Of a stretch of DNA of 64,000 bases, positions 11,512-25,044 are shown piece after piece. Source of the DNA: Pardosa pseudoannulata (lineage: Eukaryota; Arthropoda; Arachnida; Araneae; Lycosidae). The notes under the pieces are model-generated. The model did no database searches. It was not told where the DNA came from and saw only the letters and a list, made by a program, of their open reading frames with translations. The stretch covers positions 63,857,544-63,921,543 of the forward strand of contig CM063502.1 in assembly GCA_032207245.1 (NCBI GenBank). Direction: 5' to 3'. A program made the position numbers and the translations under genes. Each line of letters begins with the position of its first letter. Position 1 is the first letter of the stretch.

Positions 11512-12698
11512 CTTACATGTCACTAAGTAGATTCACCTCATGTTGTGCATCCGAGGCAATGATAAAATAGTCGAAATAATCCCCAACCCTGGCTTACCAG
11601 TTCTGGAATTGTAAATTCTGATGTATCAAAATTTTAATTACAACTTCATTAATGGGTTTGAGAATTTTACCTCACTTGCCAGTGTGATAATTAAGCCCTG
11701 GTCCGTCTGCAAAGATATTACTAAAGAGTATACTTAAGTAAACTGCAAGTTTTTAATTGATAAACGATATTTATCACACAGTTTTGTAGAAAATATCATA
11801 ATAGTAGATGTTTATGTTGATAAATGATCACTTATATTTTTTTCTTAATTTGGACATGTCTCCCTTAATTTAAATAAGTTCTACTTTTATTGTAATATAT
11901 CTTGATTGAATATAAAATATTAGTCTTTATAAAATCTGAGTAGTTCTAAGTTATTATTTCTTTGTGTATATTCATTATTCGCATATCGTAGACATTTCAT
12001 ATAACTGAAGTTTATTGGTAAATTTGATTTTTTATGTTAAAAAAAAGAATTTTATTTTTTAACAAATAATTTCTCTAAGCAATGCACTACTCACTTGTTA
12101 TAGTGTTAAAAATTTAATGACATTCAACATTAAAAAGTTAAAATTATCTATGGAGTTGAATCACCGAAATTCAAAGTAAGTTCTTCTTATAATATCAATA
12201 AGATATAATAAATATAAATAATAATAGTTTTCATTATTCATAAATGATAAAACAATATTATAAAATATATCTCAATCAGGAGTTTCAGTTCTGTTTATTA
12301 AAGTATATTTAAAACTAAATTCGTAAACTTTTTTCAATGTGGAAAAGCAGTGACGACTGGCAAATGTGTTTAGTTCAAATCACAATTTATAATCTGTTAT
12401 TAATGGGATTAGGTAACACATATTTGCCTTTGTAATTAAAATGGGGGCATATTACTAGTTTGACAACTTTGCTTTCTACTGATTCATATATAACAAAAGC
12501 AAGTACAAGTAGAATATAAAAAATACAAAAAGCTGAATTTTTTTTTTATTATATAAACAAGTACCTAAGCTCCAAATAAATCAGTTTCAAATATACATTC
12601 CAATCCTTCAGAATATCTAGAGATTTTTTATCAGCACAAACCTAATAAAAACAATTCTCTTATTCTTCATTTCATTAAAATTTTTTTAAGGTGTCTAG

Positions 12699-12845
12699 GT
12701 TAGGTTTGGTTTGGTTTAAAGTATTAGAATAAACTGTTTTGCTACATAAGGACTAATGAGACTCGGACATACTACTTATACCTAATAATGAACAGCTATG
12801 AACATCCATGCCAGCAGTGGGATTCAAACCCACAAATTTTGCCAA
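12699..12845 (-). mobile_element. SINE family A copy 4, 5'-truncated
   Basis: Minus-strand copy from the B-box region (GGGTTTGAATCCCAC) to the tail (AAACCAAACCAAACC). The A box is missing. It is flanked by GTGTCTAG at 12691-12698 and 12846-12853, so it was truncated at insertion, not later. Confidence 0.82.
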
Positions 12846-13021
12846 GTGTCTAGAATTTCCAGATATTTTTAATACCTTAGAAATAGATTTATGTCAATTT
12901 CAGGATTTTGGTTTTTAGAATTTTGAAGAAGAATTATGGCCAGATTCCAAATTTGAACAAGACACTGGATTCATTATAATACAAATGAATAAGTTAATGT
13001 TAGAATGAAGCAAAATATATA

Positions 13022-13058
13022 GACAGTTCTAAAGAATAAAAAATTCTTTAGAACTGTC
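13022..13058. repeat. Perfect 16-bp-arm inverted repeat
   Basis: GACAGTTCTAAAGAAT, five A bases, then the exact reverse complement. It lies about 350 bp beyond the candidate poly(A) signals of the ASK1 gene. It may be a small fold-back element; no function is evident. Confidence 0.95.
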
Positions 13059-13403
13059 AAATTGGAATTATAATAATGAGCAATTCCATTTTGTATTACT
13101 TGTTCCTATACTGAAAAAGGAACATGCTTGGCACTCATCAAATGAGGGTCTTATACTGTGGCTATATTTTATTTGACAAATAGGCAGTTGGGAATGCAAA
13201 TAGAAATTTTTATGGGATACCAGCAAATTACATTTTGGTATTAATGCTGAATTCAATGTAAATGTCCAATAACTCTGAGTATGCTATTTAATTAAGTTGT
13301 ATAAATTAGATGTGAAAATTTAATAATTTAAACAACCTCAACTACAAAATGCAAATTTAATAAGAACACTTATAAATTAAAAATCAAAGACATCACATAG
13401 TTA

Positions 13404-13430
13404 TTTATTAAAACTTTAATGAGCTTTATT
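13404..13430 (-). promoter_or_regulatory. Candidate polyadenylation signals of the ASK1 gene
   Basis: Minus-strand AATAAA at 13425-13430 and again at 13404-13409, about 270-300 bases past the stop codon. In DNA this AT-rich AATAAA is frequent by chance, so the choice rests on distance only. The 3' UTR between contains runs of ATCAAT/ATGAT-like words and no other recognisable element. Confidence 0.4.
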
Positions 13431-13700
13431 TGAAATCAAAAACAATTTTAAAATCTACAAAGTAAAAAACATTGCTGCCTGAAAATCAGTTAAGAATGTA
13501 AGTCATTCTCAGTAAAATGAGTATCAATGATCATAAAATGATAGTTATCATTGAAAGAAAATGATACCTTCTTTCATCAAATGAAAGTTATCAATGAAAA
13601 TCATAAACTTATAATATTGGTTGCTATAAATGAAAACCAATGCATAATGAAATAAGTAAACAGTTCTACAATACAAATGGTGATGATTTAATACAGAGTA

Positions 13701-13761
13701 TTAAGGATTCTGTTTTCGATGATTAGTGATATGATGCCAAATTTTTAGTTCAATGCCACCC
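13701..13761 (-). CDS. Ask1: ASK1 exon E27: terminal coding exon
   Basis: 61 bp including the TAA stop at 13701-13703. Encodes RGGIELKIWHHITNHRKQNP, matching the human end GGMLCTLWKAIIDFRNKQT in length and pattern, so the protein ends at the normal place. Confidence 0.92.
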
Positions 13762-14625
13762 CTATGAAGAAAAATATCAAACATTAATTAAAATAAGAAA
13801 ATTAATATTAATAACATAAAAAACAATAATAAGTCATATTTGCAAGAGTAATATTCATGGGAAGTTTAAACACTCAGTTATAAAAAACATTGCAACATTT
13901 TTTAAGTTTAATTTATTTAAACTTAACAAGCCCTTAAAACTCATCCAGTGAAATATTGATAACCTTTTTCAATTAAAATAGCATAATAAGATATATAATC
14001 TGGAAATCACTAAGATTTCATAAATAATTCATTAATCTATGTCAATTAAAAACTAGCTTCATTCATTAATGGGTTATTTTGAACTGAACTATCATTTTTC
14101 ACTGAGAGTATGTTTGAGTATATGATCACTTTTAACACTACTTACTCTTAACTGCAAAAGAAATACCAAAATATTTTAAATTTTATGATAAAATTATTTA
14201 GTTAATGCCAGTACATCAACAAACACTTTTATGTCAGTTTAAATACTTGTTTTCTCATACATTAAACTTTGTACAATTATAATCCTGTATTCACATTTTA
14301 AGGCAATTATGGAGATACTATTTGAGGACTTGTTAATGTGTTCTACTGCAAAAGAGGGGATCCAAAGTAAACAAATATTTTAATGGATTCAGTAATAATA
14401 ATTATAATAATTTAAAAAGATAATCTCCATCCAATTTAATAGTCCATTGAATAGCAAATTTTATTATTAGAATAACTGCTTGGAGATGTGTTTAATAAAA
14501 TCTAGCTTCATCTAAATCATCTAAATAAAAAATTTAGATGAATCTTTCATCTAAATTAAAAATGAGTAAAAATTCTTTAAATATGAATTAATATTGTATA
14601 CAGAAGAATCACAAAGAAAAATTAC

Positions 14626-14702
14626 CTTAAGCCTAAACACCGCAAATCTTCTCTAGACATAAGTGTTAGCACATCACCTTTTGTGTATTTCTGAACAGCA
14701 AA
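14626..14702 (-). CDS. Ask1: ASK1 exon E26: SAM-like domain, second part
   Basis: 77 bp. Encodes FAVQKYTKGDVLTLMSREDL then RCLGL. Human has AEDYTLLDVLYYVTRDDLKC. Donor GTAATT. Confidence 0.92.
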
Positions 14703-15666
14703 CTAAAAGTCAAAATAATCATTAAATATTAAGTTATGATTTATAAAATGTTATAATAAAGAATATACTGGAATGAAAAATATAAATACAAATTCATAGT
14801 TTAAAATCTAAAAGAACAATGTACTCCACAATACATGATAGCATGAAGTCAGTAAATAAGTTTTGGAATCCTAATAAAATACCATAAAAACAAGTTTATA
14901 TACTTTTATTTAAAGATTCATTGAAATTTAATGACAAAAATTTACTTTTCTATTGGAAATTAACTAAATCAATATAATTCTTGCAGAAAAATTGATGAAA
15001 AAAATAAAAAGATAAAAATAAGATCAGGAAATATATGTTATTAAAAATTTTTCATATAAATGAAATTATTAAATGCTATTTAAAGTATAACAAATATATC
15101 TTTTCTATTATACATTCAAACATAAGCTTGTATTTATGGATATTCATATTACACATCCATAGTATTCTTTAAAATGAAGTTTCACTGAAATAGAGAAATA
15201 CAGATCAAGCTAAAAGAATGAAACAGAAGCTGAAAAATCATATCTTGTTAATAACAGCCTGACTACATCATCATAAGAAATATTTCATATTTCTTCTAAA
15301 AATGAAATTTCACTTCTTTTTGGCACATTACTTTGAACAACAGTTCCCATAACCTATTTTTAATGTTAATTGAATGCAAAATTGACAACAGAGTAATTAT
15401 CCATGGTTTTGATTCAAGGAACATCTCTCATAAAATTTCTAAAGGTGTTTATCCAATTTTCTTTGGAACAATTGAGTTTCTTCTGTTATGGTGCTATTAC
15501 TTAAGTAATGTATCTACTAGAGCATTACATTTAGTACTCCTTTTGGCTTAAAAGCTTGTTAATGTTACATGAGAAAATAAAAAATAGTTTGGTATTTGTA
15601 AATAATGTAATGTAAACCTTAGTCAAAAGCCTGATTCTAAATCTTTTTAAAAAAAGGTGAACAAAC

Positions 15667-15752
15667 CTTTTTGATAGTTTCTTCATCTACTCCAATTCCT
15701 TTAAGCCACTGGTGCAATTCTTTAAACTCATTATTTGTAACTAGATCTGGTT
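15667..15752 (-). CDS. Ask1: ASK1 exon E25: SAM-like domain, first part
   Basis: 86 bp. Encodes EPDLVTNNEFKELHQWLKGI then GVDEETIKK. Human ASK1 has LTDWLRVNGADEDTISRF here. Donor GTTTGT. Confidence 0.9.
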
Positions 15753-16059
15753 CTAAAATTAAAAGTTTGTTTAAAAATTCTATAAGAAAAATGTTTAAAA
15801 TAACAAATATATTATATTTGTGATATTCAGATATACATACTAAATATAAAGATAAGAAACAAGAAAAAATTCCTTTTAATTAAGTTCAAACTGCAACAGC
15901 TTAAAGTAATTTACAAAGTAACACCAAATGTATTCATTTAGTTATATTTTACAAACATAATATTTATTGCTAAAAAACAGTTAAATTTAATTTAATTTTT
16001 TTTTACTTTAAGAAAAATAAGAGAATTTATCTTAGGAGAATTTTTAAAAATGTAATTAC

Positions 16060-16124
16060 CTTCAAGAGAACTTGATGACTCTGTATTTGCCTCAATACTG
16101 TTAATATTTTGTAACAGGTTAGGT
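16060..16124 (-). CDS. Ask1: ASK1 exon E24: linker before SAM
   Basis: 65 bp. Encodes PNLLQNINSIEANTESSSSL. A polar, Ser-rich hinge between coiled coil and SAM-like domain. Supported by phase and splice sites (CTCATTTAG acceptor, GTAATT donor). Confidence 0.8.
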
Positions 16125-16229
16125 CTAAATGAGAAACATATGAAAGTTTTCAATGATGAATAACATAATCTAATAAAAGTATCTTCACTAAAATATATTA
16201 AGAGTTATTAAAATAAATCTTATACTTAC

Positions 16230-16328
16230 ACACATTTTAGTAAATTTACATGAGTTTTCTTTTCTTCTAAACATTTTTTCAGTAATTCTTGAAATGCTTC
16301 ATTGGCTGAAATTAATTCTTTCATCAGT
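16230..16328 (-). CDS. Ask1: ASK1 exon E23: coiled coil
   Basis: 99 bp. Encodes RLMKELISANEAFQELLKKC then LEEKKTHVNLLKCV. Human has RLLEELVRKEKELQALLHRA. The donor GTAAGT is used; a GT two bases earlier would make an early stop in E24. Confidence 0.87.
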
Positions 16329-17588
16329 CTGAAATAATATAAAACTAAAATTATTACCATGGTTCAAATGTCCAAAGTTTCAAATAATATATACATATAA
16401 CATACATAATGTGCTGCTGAAATTATCTCTGAATATTTGTATAAAATATACTTTGGAAACTTAAGCTTCAAAGAAAATATTTTATAATTTATGGTTAAGT
16501 AAATAAACAATAAAAAAATATTGCAGTTTTCTAAGCTTAAAACAATCTTAGGTAAGAATTTCATGTTACTTGATAATAGACCAAAATTATGATAATGTTT
16601 AACAAGTAACTTACAAGATGAACCACCTTTTATAAAGTTTTATACATTCAGCTATCATATAAAAATTAAATCATAGCATTTTGAATTTCATGAAAAATTC
16701 TACAACATTAGTTTACTATATCAGATATGTATGAAATTAAGGATTTTACTATAAATACTGTAGTATAACACATTCATAATTTTAAGGTAAATTATTTTTA
16801 TATAATTTTTACCCAGAGAATAACTACCAATGATATAATCTAAAGATCGAAAAAGTTTTGTGCAATTAATTTGTACTTAATATTTCATCACACATTTTAA
16901 TGGAATAAATCAATATATAAAGTTCTTCCTACATGCTAAGGCATTTAGAAAATTTAAAAGTTAGTTAATTTAATAAAACTAAAGTGATTTTTTTCAGCAG
17001 TTTAAAATATTATTAAAAAATTGCTTAGAATTTTTGAAGCACTTTAATAATAAATTTATTAAATTAGAGATCACAACAATATCAGGAATAAAATGAGAAT
17101 TTTTATTCTAAATAAAAGAAACTCATTTTGGAATAGAATTGATGACATATTCTAGAGCTTCTCTTGAAATAATGATTGTTTATAAAAACTCAAAACATGT
17201 TGATTCAAAATCTGTGAAGTTAAGAAAACATTAAAAAATATATTAAAAGGAAAATAAGATAATTATATGTAAAATAAACTCTATTTAAGATATAAAAAGT
17301 CCATCTTATCCCAAATAAATGCAACATAAGCAGTTCCTTTAATATACTTTACACATGCATACTTATATGTATGCATGTAGAAACATATATATAATTGCAC
17401 TCCAACATGATTTCAACAATAGATGCTGATACAAGTTTCACTATTTTATATTGAATTTATTTCTCATTTGAGCATATATGACTAGAAGAAAATTAACTTA
17501 CACAATAAATTTCTTTTAAAACAAAATGTTAACATTAAAAGTATTTTATACAGTCTTAATCATTATAACTATTCAATATCACAAATAC

Positions 17589-17754
17589 CTAATATTTTCC
17601 TGTACAAGACCTTCATTTTTCTGTTGCAGTTGCAAAATTTCTGCATTAACATAAATAGGGGGATTTAGGAGAGATTTACTAGAATTAGCAGTAGACATGC
17701 CATATGTAGACAACTCTTGCTCATTTTCATAATTTCTACCATCATCTCCCAGTT
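17589..17754 (-). CDS. Ask1: ASK1 exon E22: acidic linker and coiled-coil start
   Basis: 166 bp. Encodes ELGDDGRNYENEQELSTYG, an Asn/Ser-rich stretch, then AEILQLQQKNEGLVQENI. The last part has heptad spacing of Leu and Ile expected for the C-terminal coiled coil through which ASK proteins oligomerise (family knowledge). Confidence 0.88.
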
Positions 17755-18589
17755 CTGAAATTGAATAAAAATCAATCTTTTAATCATCAATAAATTAATG
17801 CAAAAATAGCATTAACTCATTAATTAAAAGGAAGTAAAATGTTATAAATATTTAAAAAAAACATATGTAATGTTTTTGTTTCTGCTGTTAAACCTCATTA
17901 GCAACGGAATGCATAGTTTGGTTTAAGTATAGGCATGTATAAAAGTACACCACAGCTAAGTCAAGAATATTATATATAATATATTTAATATAAATGAGTT
18001 AAACTTTATTTAATAAATGAAGTTAGAGCAAACTCCTTAAAGTCTAATGATATAATAACTACAAATCTGTAATTTTTCTTTCAAGTATTTTAATACAAAA
18101 TTACATTGATACTGTATGTTAATGCATTTTTCTCTTATATGATTTTATGTAACTATTGTACTAAGTTGATTTAAAGGAAATAGAAATTTTCAAGTTTAAC
18201 TAAAATCAAATATATATGCATATTTGCTCATGAAAAGTTCTAAAATAATATACATTTCTCTTATTCAAGATCTCTTACACAATTCTTTTATTAATCAACT
18301 TGATGATGATGATATTCAATTCAATTGTATTTTATACAATTTTATTTAATTAACTGCTTGCCTGATTATTCTCAGTTATCTTGGGTTCAATATGTATTGC
18401 AGCTAATTATTATCCTGAGAAAACTCAACAAAGAAGAATTGGTCAGTACAATTTGTTTTATCATGGTTTTACTTGGTCTGGAGGAAATGAAAGGAAATAT
18501 TCATCTTTGATTGGCAGTTTTCTAAGTTTTGTTGGTTTTGTGGTTCTTTTGGCAGGACTGGTCATGTGTTTTCTATTGATTGAAAAACT

Positions 18590-18872
18590 AATATCAGAAA
18601 ATCATTGTGACGAGTTTGCTGCGACATCAGGAAGACTCAGCATTAGTCCTTTACCACTCAGGTTAACTTCAAGGCATTTTCTAGATGTTATTCCAGCTAC
18701 TTGAAAAAAAAAAGTACAAAATCAAATCCAATGAGACAGTGTACTTTGTGCTCCTTTAAAACAAATTCCAGAGGTAAGCCAGTAAGAAAGGAGACCAGAT
18801 ACCAGTGTACAGAATATCAGGTATTGCATTGTGTTGACCTTTGCTTCAAAAACTATCACACAAAGACTGATA
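18590..18872 (+). pseudogene. piggyBac-type transposase C-terminal fragment
   Basis: Encodes PLRLTSRHFLDVIPAT (to 18703), a TGA stop and frame change over an A run, then from 18734 RQCTLCSFKTNSRGKP, RKETRYQCTEYQVLHC and VDLCFKNYHTKT. The Cys/His-rich end and the RLxxRHF lead-in are typical of piggyBac-derived transposases; the finger is probably a DNA-binding domain for the element's ends. One expected Cys (CTEC) is Tyr here. Relic in the ASK1 intron between E21 and E22, antisense to the gene. The open frame upstream to 18381 is not recognisable. Confidence 0.75.
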
Positions 18873-20082
18873 TATGACTTTTTTCCATTTGCCCGAGATA
18901 ATTCAGGATAGTAAACTAATATTAAAACTAAATGCTTTTACACCTGTAAAAAAATTAAAATTCAACTTAAAACATACATATTTTGTTTTGTTTCATTTCC
19001 TTGTATTTAATACTAAAAGAAAAAAAATGTGGCTTTTTGAAATTTTTTTTTTTTAATTTATAAGAGAAGTGGCTAAGAAAGATTTAGCATTTTTAAGAAT
19101 TCATTCAAGTGAATGACATGACAGAAAATTCTATTAATGTCTTAATTTCATCCTTTCTAAATGAATAAAAGAAAATAATTATAGTATAGTAAAATGTTGC
19201 AAATAACAGCCCAAAAGTTAATTTAGAAATGTAGGCAGCTAGTAGGAATATATTATGCAAAATACTGAATGAAAATATCGTTAAATATAAACTCAGACAA
19301 TATATGCTACTATTAAAAATAATTTGGATAACAACCAAAGCAATCAAAATTAAACTTCACAAATTTAGAAAAAGCTTTTACTAAACTTTTTCTACAGCAA
19401 TCAAAAAGTGGTGTAATTCAAAAACTGTTTTGCTATATTTAAAGGCATTTCAGTTATAGTGAAAATAATGTCAGGCTTTATATTTGAGTTCAAAGGTTTG
19501 CTCAATATAGGAATAATTAAAGTCCCAAATAAGATTCATTCCACTGATATAGTAAATATACTATTGTAAAGATTTCGTATGCTTTTCTAAACAGAATTAA
19601 ATTCAAATTAATTAGAATTTCCCTAGTTTTAGAACCACCTTCTAAACACACTTTAATATATTTAAAACTTTAAGAAGTTAATAATAAATGTTTTCTAAAG
19701 AACTTTAAAATTAATTTTTAAATATAAGAGAATAGTTTTGTGTTTAATGTGAATATATGAAATAAAATACATATTATTCCTTAAAAAACAATTAATTCAT
19801 TGGAATTACATTAGAAAAGTACACCTCACTCATAATGTTTTCATCCTATTTACAGCCAATATTTAAAAAAAAAAAAAGAAATTAGCAACTTTACATATTA
19901 AAAATTTTCTAATAAACATCAATTAAAATACACCAAGTAAAAATTATCAAGGAACAAAAATTTTATATTGTAAAAAGAATTATAACTTTTGCTTAATATA
20001 TAAATTAAAAGCAATCAGAACACACACAAAAAAGAATTATTTAAAAATTAAAAATATAAATAAGACTGATTCATTTTAAAAC

Positions 20083-20188
20083 CTGGTGAAAGAATAGATA
20101 ATGCTGCTTTAACAGAACTCCGAACTAAGCTGTCTAGAGAAAACATCCAATGTGGCATTATATTCTGCTTTTTCAAAACATGTTTGAC
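20083..20188 (-). CDS. Ask1: ASK1 exon E21: helical C-terminal region
   Basis: 106 bp. Encodes VKHVLKKQNIMPHWMFSLDS then LVRSSVKAALSILSP. It matches human NHNIKPHWMFALDSIIRKAV. The donor GTTTTA is unusual at +3 to +6 but keeps frame with E22. Confidence 0.92.
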
Positions 20189-20355
20189 CTAAGAATAAAA
20201 AAAAAACATATGTCTGAGTTTCAGTAAATATAAAGAAATATAGACTAATATATAAAAGAATATACACTTGCATCATATGCCAAAATCAATCTGACATTCA
20301 CGTAAGAAAATTAGAACCTATTATTTTTAATTGGTCAGGCTTGCTGGGCAATGAG

Positions 20356-20534
20356 TTTGATTTAGTTCAGAGTGCTACAGTCTACTGTTTTGTTATATGA
20401 GGGCTAATGAGACCAAGACCTACTGCTTAATGCCAATACCGAATGGCTATGAACATCCCTAACATCAGCGGGATTTGAACCTGTGAACATTGGTACTGAA
20501 GAGCAATGCTCTACCATTCAGCTATCATTTGGTA
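20356..20534 (-). mobile_element. SINE family A copy 5, full length
   Basis: Minus-strand copy, 179 bp, with both Pol III box regions. Flanked by CTGGGCAATGAG (20344-20355) and CTGGGTAATGAG (20535-20546), a 12-bp duplication with one later change. In the ASK1 intron E20/E21, same strand as the gene. Confidence 0.85.
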
Positions 20535-21626
20535 CTGGGTAATGAGAAAATAATTAAATTGCAGTCATAGCTCCATTACAAGAAAGCAGTAAGTTCAATG
20601 TGGAACTTCATGTTTATTTAAGACTGAGAAAAGACATCTTTCTCTGACAAGAGCAGAGCAATTAATAATACATGAAAACACTTTTCTATTACAAAGTCAG
20701 CCCTACAGTGAAAGCTGAGACATATGCTTTCCCCAAGAAAGAGAAGCTTAGTCAGCTAAATAAATCGTCAAAAAGGAACTTAGATTATTGGAAATGTTAA
20801 CCATTTTACTGAAACAGCTCAAAAATCTGTTGAGTGTACAGAAAATTACCATTTATTTCAGAGTTAGCTTTGGGAGATCGATAACAAGAATTTTAACAGT
20901 GAACACTCCTTTTAAATCTCAGATTTTGTTTCTGGTAAAATAGGTATGAAAGCATGAGAATTATTATTAACCTAGATGATCAGTTCACTTTTATTCTTTC
21001 AATGTTTATCCATATTAAGGGCTGTAATAAATGATAATTAAAATCTCATAAGTAGTGTAACACTAAGAAACTTAAAGTAATTTAAACAAAAGTATAATTT
21101 AAAAAGGAAAAAATTTTTAAAAAATGATTAACTTTGTCTAAATGAACTGCCAACTTTGGATTACAGCATACAAAAATATCAATACAGAAGTTTCCAATCC
21201 AATAAAAAAACTCCATACATGCAAAACAGCAGGCCACATCCACCAGCTGCAAATAGAGCTCTATTCATAGCAGATATGCTATTACCAACTCTGCCATGAC
21301 CACAAGATGTCATAGAGTACATGCACGAAGTACACAGTTTTTATTTTTTATTCTATAAGAATCATCTGTGCCCAACAAGATAAACAAGCATGGAAGATGC
21401 TGTTCACTTAACCAAGGATGAGGTATTATGTGAATATTTAAAGCATTTTAAGGTTTATATCTATCATAATTAAGCTAAAACAACAGCAAAAAAGGTCAAA
21501 GCAATATGAAGACAGGAAATTCAAATACAATGTGGAATAAGAATAATCTTGCCATTTTAAAATTTTAGGGGAAGTATTGATTTTGTAGCATTCATGCACT
21601 TCCACCACTGTCACATACAGATATAA

Positions 21627-21630
<4 letters not shown>

Positions 21631-21703
<73 letters not shown>
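21631..21703. repeat. (AT)n microsatellite
   Basis: About 36 AT units in an ASK1 intron. The Tyr-Ile open frames over this and similar tracts are not genes. Confidence 0.97.
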
Positions 21704-21706
<3 letters not shown>

Positions 21707-22688
21707 TGTATAAATTGATGTATGTTTAACCTTTAATTTGATAAGATGTTTTTTCAAATATTTTTAAATTTTAATTTCTGTTATTTTCCCATGTCTGTAC
21801 AGACATTAGAATCTCTGTAAAATAAACAAAAAAATATACCATTTTCCATTTTTGAGATAATTAATGTCTGCTGTGGCTAACACTGACAATTATGTTATAT
21901 AGTAGTTATAAATATACATGTCCGGTGTAGCGACTTAGCCAAATTAAGGGATATACCTTATGTGGCCAAAAGTCATATGACACTAAAGATTTCACATTTT
22001 TCTTAAATTTAAAAAGTAATTGTTTAATTAATTGATCAATATTTTTCATTGTGCAAAAAATATATTCTAGTTAAAGTTCAGTAGATGTTTAAAATCGACC
22101 TTCCACAAATTGGGGCAGGAAAATGAAGTACTTGTAACCCTGTAAATTAAAAAGCTTTAAATTATTTTTGAATTTTGCATAAAATGTAAATGATTATTGG
22201 CAATGTTTATAATATATTTCAGAAATCTAGCTCATATATTTAAGAAGTAAATGTTTCTTTCTAACATTAAAAATTATTCATCATTTTTGTCATAACTTTC
22301 GGAGCACTTCAATAGAATAAGAAACTTATAGAAATATTTTATATATACAGGACAAATATGTTGGTGCAAATTAAATTTTAAAAAGATAATTTGACAATGA
22401 GATATAAGCATTGTAACAATTTTTTTTCTTACTGCACATGCATAAGCCAGAATTATTTTATTTCATAAATTTGTAGCTAACACAATAAGGAAACTTTTAA
22501 AAAAATAGTCCAAGTATATATAAGAATTTAGAAAGATTTTAATAATACACTAAGCTGCATTTTAACTACTTTAGAAAAATGTCACAAAAAAGGGTTTTTT
22601 TCATAAAATGCAACTTTCTACTTCCTAGAACAACCCTATTCTATAATTGAATAAATTTAGTTTTATGCATAAAAACAAGTTTCTAACA

Positions 22689-22734
<46 letters not shown>

Positions 22735-22741
22735 CCTGTTA

Positions 22742-22785
<44 letters not shown>

Positions 22786-22792
22786 CCTGTTA

Positions 22793-22856
<64 letters not shown>
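22689..22856. repeat. (TA)n tract with an interspersed 16-mer repeated twice
   Basis: AT tracts are broken twice by the identical unit ACACACCCTGTTAGAAT (near 22729 and 22780). The left edge has TTCTAACAG, the inverted form of the unit's end. Confidence 0.95.
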
Positions 22857-22860
<4 letters not shown>

Positions 22861-23417
22861 GATGGGAGATTGTGAAATTCCAAAATAACTTTCTAATTGA
22901 GTTTTAAAAATTTCATTTTTTTGCAATATGTAAAAAACCTCAAAATTTTTTTCAGGCATTTTTCAGAGTAGATAAAATATAGCTTATAAGAGATATCTTT
23001 CGTAATTTTCTTACCATGCACTTCAAATGTTTTTATAAGTTGTCCTTTAATACAAATTACAAGTCATAGAATAAAAATATTGATATTTTCAGCATATTTG
23101 CAGAGGAAGATGATTTTTTTTAAATATCAAATTTTTTAAATTTAATTATCTCCAAACTATTTGCCTTATAAATAAGTAACGGTTCTGTGAATTTCATAAA
23201 TTGTTAGTTTAAAATCTTGGAATTATGAATAAACAAGAAAAGCTTGTAAAAAATTTTTAGATATTTACAAGAAACATTTATATTTTCTTTACTATATGTG
23301 TTGCATTTTTAAAAGATATAAATATTGCCAATGGTCCATGAAATGTTATACTAAATACTTAATAACAGACTTAAATACAAGAAAATAATATAGAAAATGA
23401 AAAAAATTATTTCATAC

Positions 23418-23497
23418 AGCATCTTGAAAATTGAATAGAGCTAAGTTCATGTGCTGAATTGCCAATCCATCACTTTCAACATCTTCTTTCAACTGGC
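23418..23497 (-). CDS. Ask1: ASK1 exon E20: helical C-terminal region
   Basis: 80 bp. Encodes SQLKEDVESDGLAIQHMNLA then LFNFQDA, matching human LFGFQDAVNKVL. Donor GTATGA. Confidence 0.9.
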
Positions 23498-24750
23498 CTG
23501 AAAATTAACATATTTGGCAGTAAATAATTTAGAAGACTTAGTAAGTTTTAGGAAAGGAGGAAAAAAAACCTCAGTTTAAAAAATTATTTTGTTTATTTTA
23601 CTAACCACTATAATTTATTTATTCCATAAGACATTTAAACACAAGAAAAAGCTTAACTAATTTAAGCTAGTAAATTCTTTTTAAATGAAAAAATTATTCT
23701 TTATTTGGCATAATTTCATAATAATGTTATTGACTGAAAACTTCATAACAAGTATTTTATTAGATTACTCAATATGCATACCTAAACAATTTTTCAAAAT
23801 GAAAAAAAAAGTTACATTTTAATTTCAAAGACAATAAAAATAATCATCAATGCTTTACAGGTTATTCACAGTTAAATCATCCAGAATTTTTAAAATGTGA
23901 CACCCACTGACTCAGGTTTTGAAAATTACATACACTTATAAAATTTTTGCTTTTGATTCAAGAAAAATATCATTTACATTCAGATAGGTTAAGGAATTAG
24001 TTACAAGCTTTAAAATATTTATCAAGGTCTGTAACTTTTCCACATTTTTGTATACGGAGGTAGCATTATATATTTTTGTCATAGTACTTAAACTACAGGT
24101 GCTCCTTGGGAGTACTAGGAAATAAGTAACAGTGTTTGCCAGAGAAGCTACTCTTCTTTGGTGGATTATATTAATTTTACACGCTGCACTTCAATTTTTT
24201 AATTCTGTGTCTCCCAACTATTAAAACAAGGTTAATTTTGGGAGGCTTTTTACAGCTACTTCTTGGCATAGAAAACAACTATTTTTGAACCTACACATTA
24301 GAATATAAATAGCTATAGCATCCTTTAAATTTACTATATAACCTTGTGTTTTCTTTTTCCTTATATTCAAAATAAAATGACTAGTTATTACATTTATGCT
24401 TTTAAAGTTTTCAATTATATCACTTTTGAAGAATTTGAAAACAAACGTAACTGTATGCAGTATTTCATTAAAGCTACAAAATGTTATTTCTGCATAAGTG
24501 TATTTAAGTTATTCTCTGTATATCCCTGTCCCAGAAATTAAAAAAAAACACTTAAATTAAGAAAAATTAATTTTATTAGAGTATAATCATTTTCATCCTT
24601 AATTTATTACTTTTTAACTTTGATATGGAAAATAATTTTTAGACATAATTTTAAACACTTTTATCAAAAATAACATTTTATACACAGGATGAATAGGTTA
24701 CATCTATTTCATCATGTAACATCAAAAGATGCATTCCACTCAAACCAGAC

Positions 24751-24890
<140 letters not shown>

Positions 24891-25044
24891 AAAAGAATCT
24901 ATAAGCACATAACAATATTTTCCACTAGTATATCACTTTTCCACATCAATATGAAAAATAATTATTAAAAAGAATTGTTATTTTTCTTATGAAAAATATT
25001 TTATGCATAGTGTGAATATGGACAAAGTAAAAATGCCAACTTAC

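Noticed and set aside
18325..18704. 107-codon plus-strand frame as a host membrane protein
   Set aside because: Its C-terminal part is a piggyBac transposase tail with a stop and frameshift following; the hydrophobic part is not recognised.
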